From NCBI GenBank assembly GCA_029880325.1, contig JAOUOP010000020.1, forward strand, positions 1 through 64,000: a stretch of DNA of 64,000 nt, given 5' to 3'. Both the position numbers and the translations under genes were made by a program. The notes below the pieces were generated by a model. It was not told where the DNA came from, ran no database searches, and was given only the letters and a program-made list of their open reading frames with translations. How positions within the stretch are numbered: the first letter of the stretch is position 1; each line of letters starts with the position of its first letter. Below are positions 57,039 through 64,000 of this stretch, piece by piece. Source of the DNA: Myxococcales bacterium. Lineage in GTDB: Bacteria; Myxococcota_A; Polyangia; Polyangiales; JAFGIB01.

Positions 57039-57497
57039 CCCGCCGCCTCCCGCGCCGCAAACGCTCGCGGGCGCCGCCCGGCGTTGCCCGGTGCCATCGG
57101 TCCACGGTGCTGCCCGCGGGTCGAGACCGCTCGTCGCCGGGCCTTCAGCTGGGGAGATGCAAAAGCCAGCATCAAGGGCTTAAGCCTATCGCAAGCACTC
57201 CCCAATTGCGTACGCGGGGTCTGCGGTCTGGCGCGATGTGTCAGTCGGTTCCGGGTTTTTCGGCTCTACCGTGCGCGGAAAACCTGCTCTTTTGTCTAGT
57301 CATCCCTGCGCCAGCGCAATTATCGATGCCACCCCACCTTGCATTCACCCACACGGCAGTGAAAAAAAGGTACAGTGCTTGAACGAACGCTGGGTGCCGT
57401 CTCGTCCAAGGGTATCGAGGCCGGCTCCTGGCGTGCCACCCGCGCGGTGTGCCGCCGGCCTGCGGAACCTCGTTCAACCCTCGTCCTGGCCCATCGA
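57039..57497. other. 459-bp divergent intergenic region
   Basis: The gap separates the kinase (-) and the CxxCH membrane-protein gene (+) and must contain both promoters. Its AT content rises near 57290-57380 (for example around TTATCGATG and TGAAAAAAAGG), but no certain -35/-10 pair, operator or hairpin was found. Confidence 0.4.
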
Positions 57498-58313
57498 GTG
57501 AAATCCCTGCCCCTCAGCGTTCGTTCCACGTTGGCTCTGGCCGCGAGCGCCCTATTGGCGCTGCCCTTTGCTGCGGGCACCGCCCAGGCCTTTTCGAGCC
57601 CCTCGAGCTATCTGTTGGAGCCGGAGGTGGGTGGCGGTGGCGGGCGTTGGTTCACGGGATCGCCCGCCGATGGCTACGGCTGCGACGTCTGTCACGAGGG
57701 CGGCGAAGCAGCCGACCTCAGCGTGTCGGGCCTGCCCTCGGGGCGGGCCATACCCGGCAGCTCCTACGAGGTGACCATCAGCTGGCCATTCGAAGTGGAA
57801 CACGTGGCGATGGTGGTGGAACTGACCGACGAGTTCTCCCAGCCGGTCGGCGAGCTGTCGCTCAAGGCTCCCACCGCGATGCAGCTCGATGAGCTGTGCG
57901 GGCCGGATTTCGGTGGCTTCCCCGCCACCGAGCTGCACCAGACCGAGGACGGTCGTCAGCTCGTCAGTCTGATCGACTGCGGCGCCCGGGTCGTGCGCTT
58001 TCAATGGACCGCCCCCCAGGTCTTCACCGGCACGGCCTGGCTGAGCGCGGGTCTGGTCGTGTCCAACGAGGATGCCGCGGCCACCGGCGATGGCGTCACC
58101 TTGGTTCACCTTCCGGTCGCCGGAACACAAAACTCCCAGGCGACGCGAGAGTTGCTGGAGGGGAGCTGCAGCGTGAACGCGGCGCCCGGTGGCCGCGGCG
58201 CGTCTGCCATCGGCTACGGATTGATAGTTTCCTGCGTGCTCGTGTTGATGCTGCGAGCCCGACGCAGCGGGATCGCGAAAGGAGCGGTGCGATGCAGAAC
58301 CGATCGGCGATGA
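57498..58313 (+). CDS. CxxCH-containing exported protein with C-terminal membrane anchor
   Basis: About 271 residues from GTG 57498 (VKSLPLSVRSTLALAASALL, signal ending AQA); the frame extends upstream without a better start. Mature residues carry CDVCHEGGEA, a CxxCH haem motif, then VSGLPSGRAIPGSSYEVTIS and a beta-sandwich resembling reelin-N / choice-of-anchor V domains. Two further cysteine positions may pair. The C-terminus IGYGLIVSCVLVLMLRARRS is a membrane anchor followed by Arg, like myxobacterial C-terminal sorting tails. It overlaps the DUF2271 gene by 22 bp and starts the envelope cluster. Covalent haem attachment is inferred from one motif. Confidence 0.8.
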   Translation: MKSLPLSVRSTLALAASALLALPFAAGTAQAFSSPSSYLLEPEVGGGGGRWFTGSPADGYGCDVCHEGGEAADLSVSGLPSGRAIPGSSYEVTISWPFEVEHVAMVVELTDEFSQPVGELSLKAPTAMQLDELCGPDFGGFPATELHQTEDGRQLVSLIDCGARVVRFQWTAPQVFTGTAWLSAGLVVSNEDAAATGDGVTLVHLPVAGTQNSQATRELLEGSCSVNAAPGGRGASAIGYGLIVSCVLVLMLRARRSGIAKGAVRCRTDRR

Positions 58314-59224
58314 TTCGAGAGCGTTCGAAGTCAGTGAAGTCCCAGGCGGTCCATGCTGCGTTGCTGGTGTCGCTCGCCCTGCTTGCAGCCGCCTGCGTTG
58401 CCGCCGAAGGCGAGCCCGCTTTGGGAGAGGTGATGGCCACGCCCGGGCTTCCCATCGACAGCAGCGCCTATCAGCCCTCGGCCGCCGGACCGAACGCGGC
58501 CGCGGCCAACGGCGTCGCACCCGGGGCGCCCACCACGGCAGCTGGCGCGGCACCCGCTCCGGCAGGCAACGACCCGGCAGCGGCCATGGGCAGCGATCCG
58601 GCAGCAGCAGCCATGGGCAGCGATCCGGCGGCCTCGGGTGCCGCGGGTGCCCCCGCCGACGCCACGACCGACCCGGCCGCCACCGGTGCCGCGGGCGCGG
58701 CTGCCGCGACCGACCCGTCCGCCACGATCGACCCGTCCGCCGCCGCGCCGGCGTCGGCACCGGCGTCCGGCGGCACGCTCACGATTTCTTTCACCACCGT
58801 CGACCTCCGCGGTCGCTACGCGCCGCGCAACATCGGCGCCGTCTGGGTCGCCACCGGCAGCGGCTCCTTCGTCAAGACGCTGGAGCGCTGGGCCGGTGTG
58901 CGCGCCAATCACCTGAGCAAGTGGAATGCGGCTTCGGGCGGCTGGTCGTCCTTCTTCGGCTTCGGCGCCACCGACGACGAACTCGACGCCGTCAGTCGCG
59001 CGACGCTGACCTCCCACCAGATGCATAGCCTGACCTGGGACATGGTCGGCAACGACGGCGCGGTGGTTCCCGACGGCTCCTACAAGGTCATGGTCGAGAT
59101 GACCGACAACGAGACGGGCTCGGCCGTCGGCGAGGTCGCCTTCGACAAGGGTCCGGGCGCCGTGAATCTCAGCGGGCAGACCTCGGCCGCGTTCACCGGA
59201 TTCAACCTCGACTACCAGCCCTGA
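58292..59224 (+). CDS. DUF2271-domain lipoprotein
   Basis: A 310-residue lipoprotein with an excellent ribosome site (AAAGGAGCGG) before ATG 58292 and signal SQAVHAALLVSLALLAAAC (lipobox AAAC). A long Ala/Pro/Asp/Thr-rich linker (about 45-165) is followed by the DUF2271 domain: LTISFTTVDLRGRYAPRNIG, AVWVATGSGSFVKTLERWAG, YKVMVEMTDNETG. DUF2271 proteins are commonly next to FMN-transferase (ApbE), DUF3570 and DUF4266 genes and are thought to act in envelope redox chemistry; no ApbE is within this window. Second gene of the cluster. Confidence 0.88.
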   Translation: MQNRSAMIRERSKSVKSQAVHAALLVSLALLAAACVAAEGEPALGEVMATPGLPIDSSAYQPSAAGPNAAAANGVAPGAPTTAAGAAPAPAGNDPAAAMGSDPAAAAMGSDPAASGAAGAPADATTDPAATGAAGAAAATDPSATIDPSAAAPASAPASGGTLTISFTTVDLRGRYAPRNIGAVWVATGSGSFVKTLERWAGVRANHLSKWNAASGGWSSFFGFGATDDELDAVSRATLTSHQMHSLTWDMVGNDGAVVPDGSYKVMVEMTDNETGSAVGEVAFDKGPGAVNLSGQTSAAFTGFNLDYQP

Positions 59225-59446
59225 ATCACCCGAGGCGATGCAATAACCGCCAGCTTGCGGTATGGAGCATTGCGCTGCACCGCCGCCGTGGCTTCGAGTT
59301 CCGCCCGACGCGCCCTGCGCTACCACCACGTTCTGGAGCACCCGCCCCTAGCCTGCCCGCACCCCTGACAAGGCCTTCGAGCGTTGTGCACCGCCATTGC
59401 TGCGAGCGGCGGCGCTCGAGCACCACAGGCCCGCGTTTGCCTTGCC

Positions 59447-60703
59447 ATGCCTCGCTACCCCAAGACCGCGCGAGAAAATCGAAGCTCTCGAGCCGCCCGC
59501 CCGCGTGTGAACTCCTTGCACGGCCGCGCGCTCGGTGGGCTACTTTTGGCTGTCTGCGTGCTGCTGATGCCGCGCCCGGGGATCGCCGAGGATCAGGCGG
59601 CGGTGGCCACCTACGTGCGACGGGATAGCGATCGCACCCTGGTGGTCGCACCGCGCCTGCGTCTGCGCACCGGGGTCACCGAAGCCACCCACCTGAACAT
59701 GGTCTACGCCGTCGACGTCTGGACCAGCGCCTCCATCGATATCATCTCCTCGGCTTCGCCCTATCCGGTGACCGAGCAGCGCGACGAGGTCGATCTTTCG
59801 GTTGACCACGAGTTTAGCGATATCACCGTCACCGCCGCCTATCGCTACTCGCGCGAGCCCGACTACGTGTCCCACGGCGGTTCGGGAGGTTTCGGCTACG
59901 ACTTCGCGGACAATAACTCCACCATCGCCGTCGGCATCTCCGGCAGCAGCGATAGCGTCGGTCGCGCCGGCGATCCCAACTTCGATCGCTCCGCCAGCAC
60001 CTTCGGCTCTCGCCTCGCCTTCACCCAGGTTCTGGATGTCGACACGGTGGCCCAGGGCATCTACGAGTACAGCCGCATCGGTGGCTATCAGAGCAGTCCC
60101 TACCGCTTCGTTCCCATCGGCGGCGCCAACTGCACGGAAAAGATGTCCAAGAACGCTGCGATGGACGTCGCAGTCGACCCTGCGACGGGCATCCCGCTGG
60201 ACCCGGCAGCGGCCGGCGTATTCCAGACGCAGCTGGCGAGCCTGTGTCCCCCCGAGCACAACCCGACCCTGAGACAGCGCCACGCCATGAGCGCGCGCGT
60301 GCGGCGCTCGCTGGGCGAAGCGCTTTCGGCCGGACTGACCTATCGCTTCTACCTGGACGACTGGGGCATCACGTCCCACACCGTCACCGCAGACATGGGC
60401 TACATGCTGAGTGAGCGCACCATGCTGGGCGCGCGCTATCGCTTCTACACCCAGGGCGCCGCCGACCATTATCGGAGCTTCTACGAGATCGAGCTGCCCT
60501 ACCTGACGCGCGACAAGGAGCTGTCGCCGCTGACCGGCCATCGCCTGGTGCTGGAGCTCGAACACGCCATCCCATTTCCCGACGAGCGCAAGCTGGTAAC
60601 CAGCGCCTCGGTCTCGCCGCTCCTCTACTTCTATCCCGACTTCCCCCTGCGCGAACGCATCAGCGGGGTGGAGTTCAACCTGGCCCTCTCGTTGACCCTA
60701 TGA
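59447..60703 (+). CDS. DUF3570 outer-membrane-type protein
   Basis: About 418 residues; ATG 59447 is chosen, with GTG 59510 (VNSLHGRALGGLLLAVCVLL) as a shorter option having the same signal peptide ending IAE. The mature protein (VVAPRLRLRTGVTEATHLNM, VYAVDVWTSASIDIISSASP, YRYSREPDYVSHG) is rich in beta strands with alternating aromatics to the end LALSLTL, as in an outer-membrane barrel of the DUF3570 family. Genes of this family pair with DUF4266 and DUF2271 genes. Its stop overlaps the next start (ATGA). Confidence 0.87.
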   Translation: MPRYPKTARENRSSRAARPRVNSLHGRALGGLLLAVCVLLMPRPGIAEDQAAVATYVRRDSDRTLVVAPRLRLRTGVTEATHLNMVYAVDVWTSASIDIISSASPYPVTEQRDEVDLSVDHEFSDITVTAAYRYSREPDYVSHGGSGGFGYDFADNNSTIAVGISGSSDSVGRAGDPNFDRSASTFGSRLAFTQVLDVDTVAQGIYEYSRIGGYQSSPYRFVPIGGANCTEKMSKNAAMDVAVDPATGIPLDPAAAGVFQTQLASLCPPEHNPTLRQRHAMSARVRRSLGEALSAGLTYRFYLDDWGITSHTVTADMGYMLSERTMLGARYRFYTQGAADHYRSFYEIELPYLTRDKELSPLTGHRLVLELEHAIPFPDERKLVTSASVSPLLYFYPDFPLRERISGVEFNLALSLTL

Positions 60704-61950
60704 CGATGCGCTGCGCCGATCCGAACGCCCTGGCACGTGCGGCCCTCGTCGCGGGTTTCGTGCTGCTTTCGCTGTGGCTCGTGGCTCCCGGAGTCAGCGC
60801 CCAGGGCGCGACGGTCTGCGTGATCCGCGTCGACCCGGCGGCGGAGGGTGATGCGGCGGCCATCGAGCGGATGCTCGGTGGCGTCGCGGTCGTGCCCGAC
60901 CCGGGCTACTACGCCGAAAGCATGAACCGGGGCCTCGACCCCACCGGCGACATGGCGATGCAGCAGCTGGTGCCGCCCCTGGGTGTCACCATGGCGCTGG
61001 CACCCGTCAGCACCGATGGCCAGCAGCTGTGGATCGATTTTCGCCATGGTGCCACAGGGGCGGGTCTCGGTGTGGAGGCCATCCCGCTCGAAGGTGGCTA
61101 CATCGGCGCCCAGGGGCAGCAGCAGCTGCAGGCCCTGGTCGGCCAGAAACTGCAGATGGTCATGGGCGGGGGCGGCCCGTCGGGTTTCACCGGTGGTGAA
61201 AGCGCATCCGACATGGGCTCGATGGATGCTGAAGCAGGCGGCGAAGGGGATGCGGCTTCCGGCGAGAGTGAGGCGTTCGGCGAGCTGGCCGCGGAGCTCG
61301 GCATGGGCAGCCGCGCGATCAGCTGGCCGACCGCAGCCGGTCGCGACTCCGCCGACACCGGCTCCTTTCTGGCGGGCGGCGTGCGGGCGCGTTTCGCCTT
61401 CGGCGCCCGCGCCGGTTTTTCCTTCGGCCCGGAGTTCGCCTACCAGACCTCCATCGGACACGACGTCAAGGAGCTGCACATCGGCGGCGGAAGCTACGAC
61501 TACGTGATCCGCGCCCATCGCTTCGAGGCGGCGCTCGTACCGCGCATCGCCTTCGATGACGACGGTGAATTCCGCCTCGAATTCGCGCTTGGCTACGGCG
61601 TGCGCAACCTGCGTCCCGAGTCCCACGACACGCTCACGCCGGCCTTCAGCGTCTCCGGTCCCCTCGTGCGCCTCGGCTTGAACATTCCCCTGGCCGGTCG
61701 CGCCCTACGCGTGCAGCTGCGCCCCGAGGCCCAATGGCTGGCCAGCGTGGGCGAAGGACTCGAGCAGCGCGGCGTGCAGTCCGGCGGCCTGGGTTACGGC
61801 TTCGAGGCCGGCCTCGCGGTGGGTGTACTGGACCCCATCGATTTTCACGCCAGCTACCGCATGGTGTGGGCGAGCTACGACACCCGCATCGGTGCGTCGG
61901 CCGAGGACAGCGAGAGCTTCTTGATGCTGGGCGTGGGGAGGGCGCTATGA
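60700..61950 (+). CDS. exported protein of unknown function, possibly barrel-forming
   Basis: A 416-residue protein with signal MRCADPNALARAALVAGFVL ending SAQ. The first 150 residues (ATVCVIRVDPAAEGDAAAIE, IDFRHGATGAGLGVEAIPLE) form a periplasmic-type domain; a Gly/Glu/Ser linker covers about 160-205. The second half has strands with alternating residues (ARFAFGARAGFSFGPEFAYQ, LAVGVLDPIDFHASYRMVWA) ending in aromatic MLGVGRAL, suggesting an eight-strand-like barrel. No family recognised. It overlaps DUF3570 upstream and the next lipoprotein downstream by 4 bp, so it is an integral member of the cluster. Confidence 0.75.
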   Translation: MTMRCADPNALARAALVAGFVLLSLWLVAPGVSAQGATVCVIRVDPAAEGDAAAIERMLGGVAVVPDPGYYAESMNRGLDPTGDMAMQQLVPPLGVTMALAPVSTDGQQLWIDFRHGATGAGLGVEAIPLEGGYIGAQGQQQLQALVGQKLQMVMGGGGPSGFTGGESASDMGSMDAEAGGEGDAASGESEAFGELAAELGMGSRAISWPTAAGRDSADTGSFLAGGVRARFAFGARAGFSFGPEFAYQTSIGHDVKELHIGGGSYDYVIRAHRFEAALVPRIAFDDDGEFRLEFALGYGVRNLRPESHDTLTPAFSVSGPLVRLGLNIPLAGRALRVQLRPEAQWLASVGEGLEQRGVQSGGLGYGFEAGLAVGVLDPIDFHASYRMVWASYDTRIGASAEDSESFLMLGVGRAL

Positions 61951-62471
61951 GTCGTCTGCGTTTGATGCTCTTTTGGGCGCTGCTGCTGCTGGCCGGCTGC
62001 GCCGAAGACGATGGCGCGCTGCTCATCGCCCAGCCCGATCGGGCGCAATTCGAGGCCGAGGTTTACCCCGTGCTCCTGCGCGACTGTGGTTTCGACCAGT
62101 GCCACGCCTCGCGCGAGCGCTTCTTCCAGGTCTTCGGACCCGGCCGCGCCCGCTACTCGCCGGACCTGCGTTCACTCGATCCGCCGGGCATGGCCGAGTT
62201 GGACCACAGCTACCAGCGGGCGCGCTCCATGATCGACCCGGTCAACCCCCAGGCCAGTCTGCTGCTGGTCAAGCCGCTTTCGGTCCAGGCCGGCGGTGCG
62301 GGGCACCAGGGCATCGACAGTCTGGGGCGCGACGTCTACCAATTCGACGCCGACCCGAGCTATCTCGTGCTATTGAATTGGGTGTTGACCAGCGCCGGCG
62401 TACCCACGGCCGGCGCCACTCCCCAGCCGACCCCCCAGCCCGGCCCTCTGCCGGTCCCGGCGCAACCATGA
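61947..62471 (+). CDS. lipoprotein with a CX4CH motif
   Basis: A 174-residue lipoprotein (MSRLRLMLFWALLLLAGC, lipobox LAGC). Shortly after the lipidated cysteine comes FEAEVYPVLLRDCGFDQCHA, in which the two cysteines and the histidine are spaced CX4CH. This resembles the N-terminal part of planctomycete-type cytochrome-c-like or PSD1-like domains (VYPVL...C..CH), but the spacing is not the normal CX2CH. A Pro-rich tail ends the protein. It overlaps both neighbours by 4 bp. Confidence 0.8.
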   Translation: MSRLRLMLFWALLLLAGCAEDDGALLIAQPDRAQFEAEVYPVLLRDCGFDQCHASRERFFQVFGPGRARYSPDLRSLDPPGMAELDHSYQRARSMIDPVNPQASLLLVKPLSVQAGGAGHQGIDSLGRDVYQFDADPSYLVLLNWVLTSAGVPTAGATPQPTPQPGPLPVPAQP

Positions 62472-62713
62472 AGTCTTCACACAAGCGAATCTCGTCGACC
62501 CGCGCAGGGCTGGTTGCTGCGGCGCTCGTGGCCTGCGCCGTGCTCGGAGGCTGCGCCACCGTGGCGCCCTACGAGCGCGAGACCCTGGCCCGGCGCGACA
62601 TGGAACTCGAAGGCAACGAGGACATGCGCGCCGGTGAGCAACACGCCAACGCCTACCGCGAGGGATCCTCGGGCGCCGAAGGCGCCAGCGGTGGTGGCTG
62701 CGGCTGCAACTGA
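62468..62713 (+). CDS. DUF4266 small lipoprotein ending in CGCN
   Basis: An 81-residue lipoprotein (lipobox GGC; signal KRISSTRAGLVAAALVACAV). The core ATVAPYERETLARRDMELEG is the DUF4266 signature, followed by a hydrophilic stretch and the conserved end GGGCGCN with two close cysteines. DUF4266 proteins are encoded with DUF3570 barrels. The Cys-Gly-Cys tail suggests metal or flavin/thiol chemistry at the envelope, or a modified peptide end; neither is shown. Last certain gene of the cluster. Confidence 0.88.
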   Translation: MKSSHKRISSTRAGLVAAALVACAVLGGCATVAPYERETLARRDMELEGNEDMRAGEQHANAYREGSSGAEGASGGGCGCN

Positions 62714-62745
62714 GACGCTTGTCGTAGGGGATGCGACCGGCGGCG

Positions 62746-62988
62746 TCAGCGCGTCGTGAACTGGATGACCTTGCCTTCCGGATCGATGGCGCCGACGAAC
62801 CGGGCGTGCCCGAGGTCGACGAGATCGCGACCCTGGATGCCTTGCGCCTGCAGACGCTCGCGCCTCGCCGCCACGCTCTCCCTTGCGAAACACTTCTTCG
62901 CCGGCACCTGCTCCCGCGCCAGCGGCGGCTCTGGCCATGGTCTTCGCTCCGTCTGGGTCGCCCCGGTGTTTCGGGACGTGGCCACCAT
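62746..62988 (-). CDS. possible small protein of unknown function
   Basis: ATG 62988 opens an 80-residue frame. The C-terminal half (RERLQAQGIQGRDLVDLGHA, RFVGAIDPEGKVIQFTTR) is protein-like, whereas the N-terminal half is Pro/Arg-rich and unconvincing. It could be a real small gene, the tail of a frameshifted longer gene, or a chance frame. It lies between DUF4266 (+) and PBP1C (-). No family recognised. Confidence 0.3.
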   Translation of the reverse strand: MVATSRNTGATQTERRPWPEPPLAREQVPAKKCFARESVAARRERLQAQGIQGRDLVDLGHARFVGAIDPEGKVIQFTTR

Positions 62989-63037
62989 GGGCGTCACTCG
63001 GCGCTGCTGTCGCTCGCCATTCGTTGAAGCGCGCGCC

Positions 63038-64000
63038 TCAGCCGCCGGCGCGCTGGCGCTTGCCGTGGCGCGCTGCCCAGCCTGCGAGTTCGGGCGGGTA
63101 GCGCACGTGCACTGCGCCGCTGGCCTGGCGTCGATGCCAGTCGCAGGGCGCCTGGGGCACGCTGCCTTCGATGAAGAGTTCGCGCTTTTGGTGTGGGCAA
63201 CCGGCCGCCGGGCGCTTGCCCGACAGCGGACATACGGCGGCGGCGACCAGGCCTTCGGGCGCCTCCGGTAGCTGCAGCGGTCGACCCGCGCTGGCCAGGA
63301 GCAGGGCGGTCCGGGCCAGGGGGGCGGCCGCTTCCATGCCCGACAGGCCGCGGGTGGGCTGGCCGTCGAAGCGACCGGTCCAGGCCGCGGCCGTGAGCTC
63401 AGTGGTGGCGAAGATGGCCACGGTGTCGGCAAAGCCCCGCGCGGTGCCGGTCTTGACCGCGACGGGATAGGGAAGGTCGGCGGCCAGCTCGGTGCCAAAG
63501 ACCTTCCGCCGCGCTTCGGGGTCGGCCAGCATGTCGAGGGTGAGCCAGGCGGCCTGGGCGCTGACCACGCGCTGCTCGGGCGGCGCGGGCGAAAGCAGCG
63601 GTGCCTCCCCGGGAGGCGTGAAGCGAAGCAATCCCTGGGCGTGGGTGGCCATGCCGTCGCGCACCAGAAAGCCATAACTCGCAGCCAAGTCGAGCAGGCG
63701 CACCTTGGCCGAGCCCAGGGCCAGGCGCGGGCCGTAGTCGTCGATGTCACCCTCCAGGCTGCCGACGCCCGCCCGCCGCAGGGTGTCCATCACCGCGCCG
63801 ATGCCCACCTTTTCCAGCACCTGCACGGCGGCTAGGTTGTAGCTGCCGGCCAGGGCCTGGCGGTAGCGCGAGGGACCGTGCTCGCGCGGTGGCAGCTCGC
63901 GCACGCGATAGGCCGAGGCAACGTCGAAGGCGTCGAAGGCGATGCTGGCGGGGCTTTCGCCGCGTTCGATGGCGGTGGCGTAGACGAAGGGCTTGAGCGC
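63038..64000 (-). CDS. pbpC: penicillin-binding protein 1C, C-terminal part (cut by window edge)
   Basis: The frame runs from beyond the right edge to the stop at 63038, about 320 residues visible. At the edge it reads ALKPFVYATAIERGESPASI, so the catalytic Ser of SxxK lies just outside. SYNLAAVQVLEKVG holds the SxN motif and AVKTGTARGFAD the KTG motif. The later part CPLSGKRPAAGCPHQKRELF is the Cys-containing region typical of PBP1C before its final domain. The usual C-terminal BiPBP_C domain appears missing: the chain ends shortly after YPPELAGWAARHGKRQRAGG. PBP1C is a class A enzyme with transglycosylase activity; the N-terminal domains cannot be seen. Confidence 0.88.
   Translation of the reverse strand, partial: ALKPFVYATAIERGESPASIAFDAFDVASAYRVRELPPREHGPSRYRQALAGSYNLAAVQVLEKVGIGAVMDTLRRAGVGSLEGDIDDYGPRLALGSAKVRLLDLAASYGFLVRDGMATHAQGLLRFTPPGEAPLLSPAPPEQRVVSAQAAWLTLDMLADPEARRKVFGTELAADLPYPVAVKTGTARGFADTVAIFATTELTAAAWTGRFDGQPTRGLSGMEAAAPLARTALLLASAGRPLQLPEAPEGLVAAAVCPLSGKRPAAGCPHQKRELFIEGSVPQAPCDWHRRQASGAVHVRYPPELAGWAARHGKRQRAGG

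Overview
The window looks like a chromosomal segment from a GC-rich member of the Myxococcota (former Deltaproteobacteria). The evidence is the very high GC content, many lipoproteins with Asp/Gly/Thr-rich linkers, eukaryote-like Ser/Thr kinases fused to AAA/TPR or Cys-rich modules, TPR-tailed membrane proteins, and a complete lower mevalonate pathway next to a branched-chain 2-oxoacid dehydrogenase. No tRNA, rRNA, CRISPR array or intact mobile element was recognised. Genus-level placement cannot be made from the sequence alone.

Layout. 1-8.6 kb: surface and secreted proteins (an RCC1-repeat lipoprotein, a haem/copper monooxygenase-like lipoprotein, a large DNRLRE lipoprotein paired with a TPR protein), an alpha/beta hydrolase and a flavodoxin-like protein. 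8.7-14.2 kb (minus): lipA, E1 alpha, E1 beta and E2 of a branched-chain 2-oxoacid dehydrogenase, plus a Yip1-like membrane protein. 14.3-21.5 kb: type II IPP isomerase (minus), a Gly/Thr-rich lipoprotein, then a plus-strand operon of overlapping genes for polyprenyl synthase, mevalonate kinase, diphosphomevalonate decarboxylase, phosphomevalonate kinase and class II HMG-CoA reductase. 21.6-27.3 kb: a Bax-inhibitor-1-like protein, an M50 protease with TPR tail, and a TonB-receptor-like barrel overlapping a lipoprotein. 27.4-28.8 kb: a decayed ISKra4-type transposase, an XRE-cupin regulator and non-coding sequence.

28.8-38 kb: glycosyltransferase with TPR tail, lipoprotein, B12-binding radical SAM enzyme, membrane-tethered esterase, a TetR/ferritin-like hydrolase pair and an M74 murein endopeptidase with a coiled-coil tail. 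38.2-42.3 kb: a 1364-residue kinase-AAA-TPR-GAF-like protein. 42.6-48.1 kb: a LacI regulator whose probable operator (a 12-bp palindrome) occurs both before itself and before a CocE/NonD hydrolase, followed by an M48 protease and a GPH-type symporter. 48.2-57 kb: lipoproteins, a double-OmpA lipoprotein, and PBP1A translationally coupled to a kinase with an 18-cysteine ectodomain. 57.5-62.7 kb: a tightly packed envelope cluster (CxxCH membrane protein, DUF2271, DUF3570, unknown exported protein, lipoprotein with a Cys-x4-Cys-His motif, DUF4266 ending in CGCN). 63-64 kb: the C-terminal part of PBP1C, cut by the window edge.

The clearest functional units are leucine catabolism with lipoate supply plus isoprenoid synthesis (8.7-21.5 kb), the LacI-controlled hydrolase/transport unit (42.6-48.1 kb), and the DUF2271/DUF3570/DUF4266 envelope operon. 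The last is the best candidate here for a poorly described system.
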